64,000 bases of DNA from Corynebacterium efficiens YS-314 (GCF_000011305.1 NC_004369.1:1798001-1862000); one strand, 5' to 3'; shown: positions 30,313 through 40,128, numbered from the stretch's first letter. Made by a program: numbers and translations. Notes: generated by a model from the letters alone, not told the origin.

Positions 30313-31836
30313 GTGAGTCTGACCACCAGTCATTTTATTCCTTTTCCACGTGAAGAGGTCTGGGATTGGCACACGCGTAAGGGTGCCGTGACCAGACTCT
30401 CCCCTCCTTTCGTCCCCTTCACCCCCATCCAGCAGGCCGAACGCCTGTCAGATGGAACCACCATCTTCAGCCTCCCGGCAGGCCTGAAGTGGGTGGCCCG
30501 GCATGATCTGTCGGGGTATCTCAACGGCAGTCGCTTCACCGATGTCTGCGTCAACGCCCCGGTGAAGGCCCTGGCCAACTGGCGGCATGTGCACAACTTC
30601 GTGGATCAGGACGGGGGCACCCTGATCACGGATTCGGTGAGTACCCGTGTCCCTGGCATCGCACTGACGAGCATGTTCGCCTACCGGCAACACCAGCTGC
30701 TGGAGGACATGCTGGCCCTGCAGCGCTTCCGGGAGCTCGGCGACGACACCCCGCTGAACATCGCCATGACAGGATCCAGGGGCCTGATCGGCCGGGCCCT
30801 GACCGGCCAGTTACAGACCGGTGGTCACACGGTGGTCCAGCTCGTGCGGGGAGAGGCAAAACCGGGGCAGCGCACCTGGGACCCGGAGCACCCGGCGCCC
30901 GAGCTTCTCGACGGCATCGACGTGCTCATCCACCTCGCGGGTGAACCCATCTTCGGTCGCTTCAACGACTCCCACAAGGATGCCATCCGGAACTCACGTG
31001 TGAAACCGACCCGGAAGCTGGCTGAACTGGTGGCGTCCTCCGAGTCCTGTCACACAATGGTGTCGGCCTCCGCGATCGGTTTCTATGGTCCCGACCGCGG
31101 GGATGAGGAACTGAGCGAGCAGTCCCCCACCGGTGGCGGATTCCTCGCCGATGTGGTCCGGGGATGGGAAAAGTCCACCGAACCCGCCTCGCAGGCGGGA
31201 AAGCGGGTGGTGATGATCCGCACCGGCGTGGCACTCAGTGGCCGCGGTGGCATGCTGCCTGTTCTCAAAACCCTGTTCTCCACCGGCCTGGGTGGGCAGT
31301 TCGGCGACGGCAGCAACTGGTTCAGCTGGATCGCACTCGATGACCTCACCGACATCTTCTACCGCGCTGTGATCGACAGGAATGTCTCCGGCCCCATCAA
31401 CGCCACCGCACCCAACCCGGTGACCAATGAGGAGATGACCAGGGTACTGGCCTCCCAGCTCCACCGCCCCGCGTTCTTCCAGATCCCCACTATCGGCCCC
31501 AAGATCATCCTCGGCCGGCAGGGCGCGGAGGAACTGGCACTGTCGAACCAGAAGGTTCTGCCCACCGCGCTGCAGGAACTCGGCCATGTCTTCCGCTACA
31601 CCACCATCGATGCCGCCATCGCACACGAACTCGGTGGTGAGGAGCTGGCGGATGCCGCAGCCACCCGTGACCAGGTGGCTCTGGAGGCGAATGAAAAGAA
31701 ACAGGCACGCCTCTCAGCCAGGGCGGCACGTCGGGCCGCAAAGGTTGAGGAGACAACCCAGGACACCGATGACGCCGAGGTGGAGGAGACGATCCGCACC
31801 TCCATCCTCGACTTCAGACGTCGGCGCAACGGCTGA
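30313..31836 (+). CDS. TIGR01777/SDR39U1-type epimerase with N-terminal SRPBCC-like domain
   Basis: A fusion of about 507 residues. The first 150 residues resemble a START/SRPBCC ligand-binding fold (FPREEVWDWHTRKGAVTRLS), ending in a QHQLLEDMLALQRF linker. From about residue 155 comes a Rossmann epimerase domain: IAMTGSRGLIGRALTGQL (GxxGxxG), LIHLAGEPI, SASAIGFYGPD and FSWIALDDLTDIFYRA. The C-terminus is a charged, Ala/Arg-rich tail. The substrate is unknown; relatives are linked to cell division or nucleotide-sugar-like substrates only by annotation. The GTG start at 30313 has GGAG upstream. It diverges from pyrR. Confidence 0.85.
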   Translation: MSLTTSHFIPFPREEVWDWHTRKGAVTRLSPPFVPFTPIQQAERLSDGTTIFSLPAGLKWVARHDLSGYLNGSRFTDVCVNAPVKALANWRHVHNFVDQDGGTLITDSVSTRVPGIALTSMFAYRQHQLLEDMLALQRFRELGDDTPLNIAMTGSRGLIGRALTGQLQTGGHTVVQLVRGEAKPGQRTWDPEHPAPELLDGIDVLIHLAGEPIFGRFNDSHKDAIRNSRVKPTRKLAELVASSESCHTMVSASAIGFYGPDRGDEELSEQSPTGGGFLADVVRGWEKSTEPASQAGKRVVMIRTGVALSGRGGMLPVLKTLFSTGLGGQFGDGSNWFSWIALDDLTDIFYRAVIDRNVSGPINATAPNPVTNEEMTRVLASQLHRPAFFQIPTIGPKIILGRQGAEELALSNQKVLPTALQELGHVFRYTTIDAAIAHELGGEELADAAATRDQVALEANEKKQARLSARAARRAAKVEETTQDTDDAEVEETIRTSILDFRRRRNG

Positions 31837-31901
31837 TCACCCGGCCGGTAGGGTGGAGGGCTGAAGAAAACATCAACTCCCGTTAGGACACAGATTCCAC
31901 A

Positions 31902-32375
31902 GTGACTGCAGCTGACTCACCCCACGACATCACGGCGTTCCGCCTGGATGCGGTGACGAGGATCCTCGATGACGAGAACCTCAACTACCGCGTCGAACAA
32001 CTCGACGGCACCGATGTGGTCCGTACCGGTTTCATCAACTCCGCCATCAGCTTCATCGCCATCGACGGTGGTCTCACCATGGAGGCGATGTGGCGTGGAG
32101 CCCCGGCAACGGACCAGGCCTCGGTTGTGCTGGCTGCCGTCAACGAATGGAACCTCACCCAGTTCGCCCCCACCCTGCGCTTCTTCGAGATGCAGCAGGA
32201 CACCATCGCCATCAACGCCATCCGCCACCTCACCACCACCGCGGGACTCAGCCACAACCAGGTCGGTGCCTTCATCATGAGCTCACTGGAGGCAACCACC
32301 AGCGCCTTCGACTGGCTCGAGCAGCAGTTTCCCGACCTTGTCACCTGGAAGGATGACCACGATGACCAGCACTAA
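31902..32375 (+). CDS. YbjN-like protein 1
   Basis: 157 residues of the YbjN / type III secretion chaperone-like fold, seen in many actinobacteria as paired small proteins of unknown role. Features are RLDAVTRILDDENLNYRVEQ at the start, an alternating beta core (FINSAISFIAIDGGLTMEAMW) and a C-terminal helix. It has no signal peptide or membrane segment. It starts with GTG and has AGGA upstream. Its end overlaps the start of the next, similar gene, so the two are translationally coupled and may form a heterodimer (inference). Confidence 0.75.
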   Translation: MTAADSPHDITAFRLDAVTRILDDENLNYRVEQLDGTDVVRTGFINSAISFIAIDGGLTMEAMWRGAPATDQASVVLAAVNEWNLTQFAPTLRFFEMQQDTIAINAIRHLTTTAGLSHNQVGAFIMSSLEATTSAFDWLEQQFPDLVTWKDDHDDQH

Positions 32376-32814
32376 CACCCCCAGGCCCATCGCTGTCACC
32401 CTCGACCGTGTGGTCGCCATCATGAGGGAATTCGGGATCGAGCTGTCCGTCGCCGACAGCCAGGGCAAGAACGCCTCGGTGGCCACCGCAAACCTCAACG
32501 GCTACCCCGTCATGTTCGCGCTGCTGGACTCCGTGCTCATCGTACGCACCGACAAGGCCACCGACACCACCATCGCCGACGGGGATCCCCGCTGGCACCT
32601 CGGCTGCAACCAGGTCAACTGCTTCAACTTCGCGGCGAAGGCAGTGGTCATGGACCGCACGGACAAGGCCGTGGTGCGCGCCGAGAAGGACATCCCCATC
32701 GCCGCGGGGCTCAATGACATCCAGCTGTCTGCCATGCTGAAGAACGCCATCGACCATGTTCTGGCCATTCAGGATGCGGTGGAGAAGGCCGCCGGGGATT
32801 ACACCATCGGTTAA
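32362..32814 (+). CDS. YbjN-like protein 2
   Basis: A 150-residue relative of the preceding protein: ITLDRVV-type opening (VTLDRVVAIMREFGIELSVA), VLIVRTDKATDTTIADGDPR core and a helical end. ATG 32362 has AAGGA 8 bases upstream inside the previous gene, giving a 14-base overlap. ATG 32353 is an alternative. It is followed by a strong hairpin, so it is the last gene of this plus-strand group. Function unknown. Confidence 0.75.
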   Translation: MTSTNTPRPIAVTLDRVVAIMREFGIELSVADSQGKNASVATANLNGYPVMFALLDSVLIVRTDKATDTTIADGDPRWHLGCNQVNCFNFAAKAVVMDRTDKAVVRAEKDIPIAAGLNDIQLSAMLKNAIDHVLAIQDAVEKAAGDYTIG

Positions 32815-32832
32815 CTCCGCGGAGACGGAAAT

Positions 32833-32860
32833 GGCCGGTTCCAGGAGTCTGGAACCGGCC
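32833..32860. terminator. Bidirectional intrinsic terminator
   Basis: A perfect 10-bp stem GGCCGGTTCC/GGAACCGGCC with an 8-base loop, placed between the convergent YbjN-like gene and nusB. Short T-rich stretches (ACTTTC on the plus strand, ATTTCC on the minus strand) follow the stem. It probably ends both transcripts. Confidence 0.85.
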
Positions 32861-32880
32861 ACTTTCAGCGCTGACGGGGA

Positions 32881-33447
32881 TCAGGGACGGGAATCCTCCG
32901 CCTCATCCTCTGCGGGTAGCTCCTCGGAGTCATCCCAGGGGGCAACCGGAGCGTCAGACCCGGACACCGCGCCGGGGTTGGCCGCCCGCTCACGAAGCTC
33001 ATCGACCTTGGAGGCCATGTTGTCGAGGGTTGCGTTGATGTAGGCGCCAGCCTTATCCGTGGAGTACTGGGAGGCAATCTCCACTGCCTCCACCACGGCG
33101 GTGGTCACGGGAACATCCGGGTTGTAGAGCATCTCCCAGCACGCCACCCGCAGCACGGCGCGGTCGACGGAGGGGAGGCGTTCCAGCAGCCAGGTGTCTG
33201 CGATGTGCTCGGAGAGCAGGTCATCGATGGTGTCCAGTTCCACGGCAACACCGTTGATGATGGCCTCGGTGTATTCGGCCACCGGTGCCACGACGGGATC
33301 GACGGCGTTGGACAGTGTCTTGCGGTCATCGATGATCGCCACCGGGTCCACGTCACGGGACTCTGCCTCGAAGAGGATGTCCACGGCACGACGACGTGCC
33401 TTGTAACGGGCTCCATGGCGTTTATAACCTTGTCGACTCTCGCTCAC
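32881..33447 (-). CDS. nusB: Transcription antitermination factor NusB
   Basis: Binds boxA RNA with NusE (S10) in rRNA antitermination. The 188 residues have the helical NusB core: RHGARYKARRRAVDILFEAE at the start, LLSEHIADTWLLERLPSVDR in the middle, then VLRVACWEMLY and an EYSTDKA-type end (QYSTDKAGAYINATLDNM). An acidic tail of about 40 residues (DDSEELPAEDEAED) extends it beyond the usual 140-150. It starts with GTG and follows efp by about 60 bases. Confidence 0.96.
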   Translation of the reverse strand: MSESRQGYKRHGARYKARRRAVDILFEAESRDVDPVAIIDDRKTLSNAVDPVVAPVAEYTEAIINGVAVELDTIDDLLSEHIADTWLLERLPSVDRAVLRVACWEMLYNPDVPVTTAVVEAVEIASQYSTDKAGAYINATLDNMASKVDELRERAANPGAVSGSDAPVAPWDDSEELPAEDEAEDSRP

Positions 33448-33509
33448 GTTGAGTTCTCTTTGTTCCTGTTCAGATGAGGGATGGATGGGGGGATTCCCCG
33501 GGATGCAGC

Positions 33510-34073
33510 TTAGTTGTTGACGCGGGAGAGGTAGGAACCGTCGCGGGTATCCACCTTCAGGACGTTGCCGGTCTCGATGAACAACGGAACCTGGATCTCG
33601 GCGCCGGTCTCGAGGGTGGCGGGCTTGGTGCCACCGGTGGAGCGGTCACCCTGCAGGCCCGGGTCGGTGTGCTCGACACGGAGGTCAACCGAGACCGGGA
33701 GCTCACCGAACAGTGCCTCACCGTCATGGAAGGACACCTGCACGCGCATGTTCTCCAGGAGGAAACGGCCGGCATCGCCGAAGGCGTCGAGGGGAAGTTC
33801 GAACTGCTCGAAGGTCTTGTCATCCATGAGGATGTAGGAGCTGCCATCGTTGTACAGGTAGGTCATGTCACGACGGTCGACGGTGGCGGTCTCAACCTTG
33901 ACACCGGCGTTCCAGGTCTTGTCGACGGTCTTGCCGGTGACAACGTCCTTGAGCTTGGTGCGCACGAAGGCTGGGCCCTTGCCCGGCTTGACGTGCTGGA
34001 ACTCGACGATCTGCTGCAGCTTGCCGTCGACCTTGAGGACAAGGCCGTTCTTGAAATCAGCGGTGGATGCCAC
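33510..34073 (-). CDS. efp: Elongation factor P
   Basis: Rescues ribosomes stalled at polyproline. The 187 residues show three barrel domains: [40 protein letters not shown] with the domain I loop lysine region, and C-terminal [23 protein letters not shown] 34073 with GGGAG 9 bases upstream gives the standard length. Fourteen further in-frame codons upstream lack conserved sequence. It belongs to the pepQ-efp-nusB group seen in many Gram-positives. Confidence 0.97.
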   Translation of the reverse strand: MASTADFKNGLVLKVDGKLQQIVEFQHVKPGKGPAFVRTKLKDVVTGKTVDKTWNAGVKVETATVDRRDMTYLYNDGSSYILMDDKTFEQFELPLDAFGDAGRFLLENMRVQVSFHDGEALFGELPVSVDLRVEHTDPGLQGDRSTGGTKPATLETGAEIQVPLFIETGNVLKVDTRDGSYLSRVNN

Positions 34074-34170
34074 GGTGATGATCTCCCTTGTGTTTGGCGT
34101 CAGTGGGTGCCCCACCTCGGGCGCAGACTGAACCGCGTCAACCGGGTGGGGACTGAATAGCTAACCCAGA

Positions 34171-35262
34171 CTACACCACCCGGAGGTCCTTCCCCACCTT
34201 GGTGATGATTTCCGGTGCACCGGCGGTGATGATGAGGGTGTCCTCGATGCGCACGCCGCCCCTGCCCGGGACGTAGATTCCCGGTTCGATGGTCAGGGTG
34301 GATCCCTCCTCCAGAACACCCGTGGCGGTCTTCGCGGCGGCGGGTGCCTCATGCACCTCCAGGCCGATGCCGTGGCCGGTGGAATGCACGAAATAGTCCC
34401 CGTACCCGGCGTCCTCGATGATGGAACGGCAGGCATGATCAATATCCACGAGCTTGGTGCCGGCATAGGCGGCCTCCACACCGGCGAGCTGGGCCCGGAG
34501 CACAATGTCATAGATCTCGGTTTCGAAATCCCCAGCCTCACCCATGATGAGGGTACGGGTCATATCGGAGTTGAAACCACGGGCATGGGCGCCGAAGTCG
34601 ATGGTGACCAGGTCGCCGCGCTCGATGATGCGGTCACCCGCGCCGTGATGGGGCTTGGCGGAGTTCGGCCCCGACGCGACGATGGTGTCAAAGCTGGGGC
34701 GTTCAGCACCGAGCATCCGCATCCGGTATTCCAGATCCGCCGCGACCTGGCGTTCGGAGCGTCCCTCAGCCAGTTCACCGGCAGACAGGAGATCCTCGAA
34801 GGCCTGTGAGGCCAGTGCCGCGACGTCCCGCAGGCGGTCCTGTTCAAAGGGGTCCTTGTGCAGACGGATGGATTCAACGACCCCGGTGACGGGGATGAGC
34901 TGGACATCCTCCCCGGCGGCCTCACGCAGTGCGTCAAGCTGAGCGACGGTGGTCTGGGCAGCCTCGAAGGCCACCCGGCGGTCGCCCTCGACGGTGGCCA
35001 GCAGCGCGGTGGCGGAGGCACGTTCGATCATGGCCTCGATGTCCGGCACCTCCTCACCGATCTGGGTGGTGTAACGCCCATCGGTGCACATGCGGGCCGA
35101 GAGGTCCTTGTGCAACAGGAGTGCACCGTTGGAACCGGTGAACCCGGTGAGGTAGCGCACATGGATCGGACTGGTGACCAGAATGGAGTCGATCCGTCTG
35201 GCCGCCAGTTTGGAGGCCAGTGCCCTCCTGCGGGTGGCAAAACGTGTATCAGCCAAAGCCAT
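34171..35262 (-). CDS. pepQ: Xaa-Pro peptidase (M24 family)
   Basis: Metal-dependent cytoplasmic peptidase cleaving bonds involving proline. The N-terminal domain has IHVRYLTGFTGSNGALLL. The C-terminal pita-bread domain holds the five metal ligands: VTIDFGAHARGFNSDMTRT (two Asp), STGHGIGLEVHE (His), LTIEPGIY (Glu) and GGVRIEDT (Glu). All are intact. ATG 35262 (363 residues) has AAGGAG upstream and is preferred to the open frame's first codon at 35292. Being upstream of efp is typical of Gram-positive genomes. Confidence 0.94.
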   Translation of the reverse strand: MALADTRFATRRRALASKLAARRIDSILVTSPIHVRYLTGFTGSNGALLLHKDLSARMCTDGRYTTQIGEEVPDIEAMIERASATALLATVEGDRRVAFEAAQTTVAQLDALREAAGEDVQLIPVTGVVESIRLHKDPFEQDRLRDVAALASQAFEDLLSAGELAEGRSERQVAADLEYRMRMLGAERPSFDTIVASGPNSAKPHHGAGDRIIERGDLVTIDFGAHARGFNSDMTRTLIMGEAGDFETEIYDIVLRAQLAGVEAAYAGTKLVDIDHACRSIIEDAGYGDYFVHSTGHGIGLEVHEAPAAAKTATGVLEEGSTLTIEPGIYVPGRGGVRIEDTLIITAGAPEIITKVGKDLRVV

Positions 35263-35310
35263 GTGTGTCGCTCCTTCTCCCCTGCGGCGCAACCACCCGG
35301 GAACGTGTCT

Positions 35311-35343
35311 CTACATTTGTACTAAAGGTTATAGCCAATGTAG
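35311..35343 (-). promoter_or_regulatory. Possible pepQ-efp-nusB promoter flanked by an inverted repeat
   Basis: On the minus strand a TATAAC -10-like hexamer (35328-35333) lies between the arms of the inverted repeat CTACATT (35311-35317) / AATGTAG (35337-35343), 19 bases apart. The position 50-80 bases before pepQ suits a promoter with an operator around it. No clear -35 is visible. Low to moderate support. Confidence 0.33.
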
Positions 35344-35388
35344 TACGGCCGGGAGCACCGGGGAGGGATTTCGGCGCAGGGTGGGGGT

Positions 35389-35826
35389 CTAGCGCTCCCG
35401 ATCGGCGAGGAACTCCAGGGCCAGTTCATAACCCCTGACCCCGAGACCTGCGATGACACCGAGCGCGATCGGTGAGAGGTAGCTGTGCGCACGGAACGGT
35501 TCACGGGCATGGACATTGGAGATGTGCACCTCAACGAAACCGGCCCCGTCAGCGATCTCCGCCAGTGCGTCACGCAGCGCCACCGAGGTGTGGGTGAAAC
35601 CACCCGGGTTGATGATCACCGGCCAGCCGTGGTCGGCGGCGTTGTGGACGGCGTCGATAAGCTCACCCTCGTGGTTGGACTGGATAAAGCTCACCCCCAC
35701 CCCGAGGGCGTCGGCACGTCGCGCCACCATGGCCTCGACGTCGGCGAGGGTGGTTGATCCGTAGACCTCCGGTTGCCGTTTCCCCAGCCGGTTCAGGTTG
35801 GGGCCGTTGATCACGAGAACATGCAT
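35389..35826 (-). CDS. aroQ: 3-dehydroquinate dehydratase, type II
   Basis: Third step of the shikimate pathway. The 145-residue dodecameric type II enzyme shows [20 protein letters not shown] (catalytic Arg/Tyr loop) at the start, [17 protein letters not shown] near residue 50, [17 protein letters not shown] near 75 and [18 protein letters not shown] near 100. All active-site residues are visible. Last gene of the aroC-aroK-aroB-aroQ run. Confidence 0.97.
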   Translation of the reverse strand: MHVLVINGPNLNRLGKRQPEVYGSTTLADVEAMVARRADALGVGVSFIQSNHEGELIDAVHNAADHGWPVIINPGGFTHTSVALRDALAEIADGAGFVEVHISNVHAREPFRAHSYLSPIALGVIAGLGVRGYELALEFLADRER

Positions 35827-35854
35827 GGGTGTACCGAATCCTTAAAGGGTCTGT

Positions 35855-36952
35855 CTAGCTGCTGATGGCCTCGTAAGCCCGGATCAGTTCCCCGCGGTCG
35901 GGTCCCTCGATGCGGGTGACCTCACCGACGGCGGTGAGCGCCACGAAGCGGATATTGCCGTCGCGGTTCTTCTTGTCCCGGGTCATTCCCTCGTAGAGTT
36001 CATCGAACACCCCACCTTGGTAGGTGGTGGGCAGACCGATGGAATCCAGGATCACGCGGTGGCGCTCCAGCAGGTCGGCATCGATGAGGCCGAGGTTGTA
36101 CGAGAGGTTGGCGATGAACATCATGCCCACTGCCACCGCGTTGCCGTGACGCCACTGGAAATCCTCCCGCAGTTCAACGGCGTGGGCGAAGGTGTGCCCG
36201 TAGTTGAGGATCTCACGCAGATTGGATTCCTTCAGATCCGCGCTGACCACTGATCCCTTCACCCTTACCGACCGTGCGATGAGCTCCGGCAGGTGGGAAC
36301 CGTCAATCTCCCTCTGCAGACAGGCGGATGCGTCGGACTCATAGAGCCGCAGAATCTCCTCATCGGCGATGAAACCGGTTTTGATGATCTCCGCGGAGCC
36401 GGCGATGATCTCCTCATCCGGAAGGGTGTGCAACCGGTCCAGGTCGATGAAGACGGCATCCGGTTCATGGAAGGCCCCCACCAGGTTCTTCCCGGCGGCG
36501 GTGTTGATGCCGGTCTTGCCACCGACGGCGGCATCGACCATGCCGAGCACCGTGGTGGGCACCTGGATCACCCGGACGCCACGCATCCATGCTGCCGCAA
36601 CGAACCCCGCCAGGTCGGTCGCCGCCCCACCACCGAGGCCGATGATGATGTCACGACGCCCGAAGGCGGCGGCACCGAGCTTGTCCCAGCACTCCCCCGC
36701 CACGGCGAGGGTCTTGCCGGACTCGGCGTCGGGGACCTCGAGGTGGAGCACCTGCAGACCTGCTGCCTGCAGGGCCCCGTCGATGTCAGCGGCGACCTCC
36801 GCGAGTGCCGGCTGGTGGAGCAGGGCCACCTGGGTCGCGCCGGACCCGGCCGCACGCTCGGCGATGAGCGGGGTGAGCCCGGAACCGATCACGACCTCAT
36901 AGGGGGATGCGCCATTGACGGGGACGGTATCGAAGATGGTGGTCACGTGCAC
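35855..36952 (-). CDS. aroB: 3-dehydroquinate synthase
   Basis: Second shikimate pathway step, NAD- and metal-dependent. The 365 residues carry the NAD-binding [20 protein letters not shown] near residue 110, [19 protein letters not shown] near 135 and [11 protein letters not shown] with the metal His near 260. The end is YEAISS. It starts with GTG 36952. An in-frame GTG at 36946 is also possible because AAGG lies upstream of both. It follows aroK by 23 bases. Confidence 0.97.
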   Translation of the reverse strand: MHVTTIFDTVPVNGASPYEVVIGSGLTPLIAERAAGSGATQVALLHQPALAEVAADIDGALQAAGLQVLHLEVPDAESGKTLAVAGECWDKLGAAAFGRRDIIIGLGGGAATDLAGFVAAAWMRGVRVIQVPTTVLGMVDAAVGGKTGINTAAGKNLVGAFHEPDAVFIDLDRLHTLPDEEIIAGSAEIIKTGFIADEEILRLYESDASACLQREIDGSHLPELIARSVRVKGSVVSADLKESNLREILNYGHTFAHAVELREDFQWRHGNAVAVGMMFIANLSYNLGLIDADLLERHRVILDSIGLPTTYQGGVFDELYEGMTRDKKNRDGNIRFVALTAVGEVTRIEGPDRGELIRAYEAISS

Positions 36953-36975
36953 AGGGCCTTTCAGAGAGAGGGGAT

Positions 36976-37494
36976 CTAATCATCCTCGAGGTGGTGCAGG
37001 ATCTCTGCCACCACCTGCTGTGGACTGCGGGAGTTGGTGCGCACGCGGAACGTGGACACCTCCTCATAGAGCGGACGGCGGGTTTCCAGGAGGTTGCGGT
37101 AGTGCTCGACCGGGTCGTCAGCCGCCAGGACCGGACGGGTCCGCTCCCCGGCGGTGCGGCGCACCCCCTCGGCGACGGAGACATCGATCCACACCACATC
37201 GTGCTCCCTGAGCAGCTCACGGGTGGATTCGGTGAGGATGGCCCCACCACCGAGGCTCACCACACCGTCATGGTTGAGTGCCTCGGCGACGTGGTGTGCC
37301 TCCAGCTCGCGGAAGGCGGGCTCACCGAGTTCGGAGAACACCTCCCCGCAGGCCTTGCCGGTGGCCTTCTCGATCAGTTCATCACTGTCCACCAGGTCCG
37401 CATTAAGGGCACGGGCCAGACGCCGACCGATGGTGGATTTGCCTGCACCGGGTGGACCGACCAGGACGACGATGGGACGTGCCACACTATTCAC
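36976..37494 (-). CDS. aroK: Shikimate kinase
   Basis: Phosphorylates shikimate with ATP. The P-loop is [20 protein letters not shown], the shikimate-binding segment [14 protein letters not shown], and [15 protein letters not shown] and RTRPVL complete the family set. The preferred start is GTG 37494 (172 residues), which overlaps the aroC stop by 8 bases and has GGAG 10 bases upstream. GTG 37485 is an alternative. The overlap suggests translational coupling with aroC. Confidence 0.95.
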   Translation of the reverse strand: MNSVARPIVVLVGPPGAGKSTIGRRLARALNADLVDSDELIEKATGKACGEVFSELGEPAFRELEAHHVAEALNHDGVVSLGGGAILTESTRELLREHDVVWIDVSVAEGVRRTAGERTRPVLAADDPVEHYRNLLETRRPLYEEVSTFRVRTNSRSPQQVVAEILHHLEDD

Positions 37495-38701
37495 CGTCGT
37501 TGAACTCCAATCGTTTACCGATGCGTTCGAGATAGCAGCGGATATTGCAGGTGGTCTCCTCCAGGGAGTCACCACCGAACTTGTTCAGCACCGCGCGGGC
37601 CAGCACCAGAGCAACCATCGCCTCGGCGACGACACCCGCGGCGGGAACCGCGCAGACATCGGAACGCTGGTGGATGCCGGTGGCGGCATCACCGGTGGCC
37701 ATGTCCACCGTCTTCAGGGCGCGGGGCACCGTGGAGATCGGTTTCATGGCGGCACGCACCCTCAGGGTCTCCCCGTTGGTCATGCCACCCTCCAGGCCGC
37801 CGGCGCGGTTGGTGGTGCGGTACACACCGTCCTCGTCGCGGACCATTTCATCATGGGCCTCGGAGCCACGACGTCGGGCCTCCTCGAAGCCGTCACCGAT
37901 CTCCACGCCCTTGATGGCCTGGATCCCCATGAGGGCGGCGGCCAGCTGGGCATCCAGACGGTCCTCGCCGGAGATATGGGAACCCAATCCGATGGGCAGC
38001 CCCTCGACGATGACCTCGACGATGCCGCCGAGGGTGTCACCGGATTTCTTGGCGGCCTCGATCTCCGTGATCATGGAGGCCTCCGCCTCCTTACCGAAGG
38101 ACCGGACCGGGGATTCATCGATCGCGGTGATGTCGGCGAAGGTCGGCGTCGGGCCCTCATAGGGCTCGGACCGGCCGATGGAGACCACATGGGAGAGGAC
38201 CTCAACGCCGAGGGTCTCACGCAGGAAGGAGCGTGCCACGGTGGCCGCGGCCACGCGGGCCGCCGTCTCACGTGCGGAGGAACGCTCCAGCACATTGCGG
38301 GCATCATCGAAACCGTACTTGAGCATGCCGGCGAAATCAGCATGGCCGGGACGCGGGCGGGTCAACTTCGCACCGCGGCCGGAGGACATCGCCGCCACAT
38401 TCTCCGGGTCTTCCATGTCCAGTGCGTCGGAGGACATGATCGTGGTCCACTTCGGCCACTCGGAGTTGCCGATCACGATGGAGATCGGGCTGCCCAGGGT
38501 CAGGCCGTGGCGGATACCGGTGAGGAAGGTCAGCTTGTCCTGTTCAAACTTCATCCGCGCGCCGCGGCCGTATCCGAGGCGGCGCCGGGCGAGTTGATAG
38601 GTGACCTCATCCTTGGTCACGGGTACACCGGCGGGCATGTGCTCAACTGTCGCAACCAATGCCTGGCCGTGGGATTCACCTGCTGTAGTCCATCGAAGCA
38701 T
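37487..38701 (-). CDS. aroC: Chorismate synthase
   Basis: Last shikimate pathway enzyme, making chorismate with reduced FMN. The chosen ATG at 38701 gives the canonical start [20 protein letters not shown] and about 404 residues. Other signatures are [36 protein letters not shown] and [17 protein letters not shown] near the end. Upstream ATG codons at 38710 and the frame start at 38743 are possible but outside the conserved domain. It heads aroC-aroK-aroB-aroQ; the next gene upstream is the prepilin peptidase-like gene. Confidence 0.97.
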   Translation of the reverse strand: MLRWTTAGESHGQALVATVEHMPAGVPVTKDEVTYQLARRRLGYGRGARMKFEQDKLTFLTGIRHGLTLGSPISIVIGNSEWPKWTTIMSSDALDMEDPENVAAMSSGRGAKLTRPRPGHADFAGMLKYGFDDARNVLERSSARETAARVAAATVARSFLRETLGVEVLSHVVSIGRSEPYEGPTPTFADITAIDESPVRSFGKEAEASMITEIEAAKKSGDTLGGIVEVIVEGLPIGLGSHISGEDRLDAQLAAALMGIQAIKGVEIGDGFEEARRRGSEAHDEMVRDEDGVYRTTNRAGGLEGGMTNGETLRVRAAMKPISTVPRALKTVDMATGDAATGIHQRSDVCAVPAAGVVAEAMVALVLARAVLNKFGGDSLEETTCNIRCYLERIGKRLEFNDGE

Positions 38702-38794
38702 GCCTAGCATTATCGCATGAGGAGACAGATAAGCCCGAAACAACCCGCCCTATCCCACCTCGTGGGACGCTGGTGGGTGTGCCACGGCTGCCCA

Positions 38795-39235
38795 TCACGC
38801 CGCGGTTATCCACACCGCCAGACAGGTCGCCAACCCCATTCCCGGTCCGTGGGGCACCCGCATCGTCCGATCCCCACCCCCTGCAGCCAGCCCCGACAGT
38901 GTCACCCCCGCCAGCAGCAGGGTGAGCAGCGAGGATCCGACCACCGCGAGCAGCCATCCCTCCACCGACCCGGTTGCCGCGACGGTGCCCAGACCGAGGG
39001 CGAATTTGATATCTCCCCCACCGATCCCTCCGACCACCCCCGCGGTGACCAGGTACAGCAGAAACCACCCCGCCCCACCGAGCAGCAGCCACGGATCCAC
39101 CACCACCGCCCACCCGGTGATCATCAGGGCCCCGGGCAGCGTCAGTGCATCCGGCAGGCGTCGGGTCCGTAGATCCCACGCCGCCAGCACCCCGACCCAG
39201 ACCACAAACACCGCACACAGAATAAAAAGGACCAT
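38795..39235 (-). CDS. Small A24-type prepilin peptidase-like membrane protein
   Basis: 146 residues, almost wholly hydrophobic, with about four membrane segments. The two catalytic aspartates of the A24 aspartyl proteases are visible: WDLRTRRLPD near residue 20 and GGIGGGDIKFALGLG near residue 70 (GxGD motif). It lacks the N-terminal methyltransferase domain of full PilD proteins, so it is like the mini peptidases TadV/CpaA. No pilin or secretion genes are in the window, so the substrate would be encoded elsewhere. Its position between aroC and aroE is also known from C. glutamicum as I recall. Confidence 0.85.
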   Translation of the reverse strand: MVLFILCAVFVVWVGVLAAWDLRTRRLPDALTLPGALMITGWAVVVDPWLLLGGAGWFLLYLVTAGVVGGIGGGDIKFALGLGTVAATGSVEGWLLAVVGSSLLTLLLAGVTLSGLAAGGGDRTMRVPHGPGMGLATCLAVWITAA

Positions 39236-39289
39236 GCACTGTTGGACTGCCAGTGCATGGTCCCCGGTTCCCCCGGGCCGCGGGAAACC

Positions 39290-40120
39290 TCACATACCCA
39301 GTGAGGCCTCCAGGGCCGCGCGCATGGCGTCACGCGGGGCGGGGTGCCCGGTGAACTGCTCGAACTGGCCATAGGCCTGGTGCGCCAGCATGACATGCCC
39401 GCCCACTGCGGGGATGTTCCGGGACCGGGCCACAGTCACCAACGGGGTCGGCCAGGGATCATAGATCACATCCAGCACTGGCGCGTGGGCCAGTTTCCCC
39501 TCCAGCCCCTCGATGGCCGCCGATGGGACGGTGGAGATGACCACCGCCGCGGCCGTGGTCTCGGCCTCCACACCCCCCTCCAGCGGGAGGTAGGACAAGG
39601 TGGCGGGGAAGGCGTCGACAAGCTCGCTCAGCTCCCCGGTGCGGTCGCTGCGGTTGATCACGGTGATGTGGGAAACGCCCGCTTCGAGCAGCGCCCAGAT
39701 GGCCGGCCGGGCGGTCCCGCCACCACCGACCACAACGGCACGCTTGTCGACGAGTTCCCCACCGCCGAGCAATTCGACCAGCGCGCCCCGGATGCCGTCC
39801 ACATCGGTGTTGTCGGCACGCCACCCGGTGGCGGTGCGCACCAGCGTGTTGGCGGAACCGATGCGACGGGCTCGTTCGGTGGCCTCATCGGCGAAGGCGA
39901 GGGCGGCGAACTTGGCCGGCATGGTTACCGAGAATCCACGGTAGGACAGATCTGCACCACCTACCAGTCCGGGCAGGGCATCCGCGTCACAGTCGAAACG
40001 ATCATAGGCCCAGTCATCCAGTCCGAGGGCGGCATAACCCGCGTTGTGGAGCACCGGCGAGCGTGAATGGCCGATCGGTTGGCCGAGTACAGCCGCGCGG
40101 TGGGTGGGTTTGTCAGTCAT
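39290..40120 (-). CDS. aroE: Shikimate dehydrogenase
   Basis: NADPH-dependent reduction of 3-dehydroshikimate. The 276 residues open with AAVLGQPIGHSRSPVLHNAGY (substrate-binding Ser pair), then FSVTMPAKFAALAF with the catalytic Lys. GWRADNTDVDGIRGAL and the NADP-binding VVVGGGGTARPAIWALLEAG follow. VMLAHQAYGQFEQFTG closes the C-terminus. It lies 8 bases after mltG and belongs to the same transcript. Confidence 0.95.
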   Translation of the reverse strand: MTDKPTHRAAVLGQPIGHSRSPVLHNAGYAALGLDDWAYDRFDCDADALPGLVGGADLSYRGFSVTMPAKFAALAFADEATERARRIGSANTLVRTATGWRADNTDVDGIRGALVELLGGGELVDKRAVVVGGGGTARPAIWALLEAGVSHITVINRSDRTGELSELVDAFPATLSYLPLEGGVEAETTAAAVVISTVPSAAIEGLEGKLAHAPVLDVIYDPWPTPLVTVARSRNIPAVGGHVMLAHQAYGQFEQFTGHPAPRDAMRAALEASLGM

Positions 40121-40128
40121 CTCAGTTC

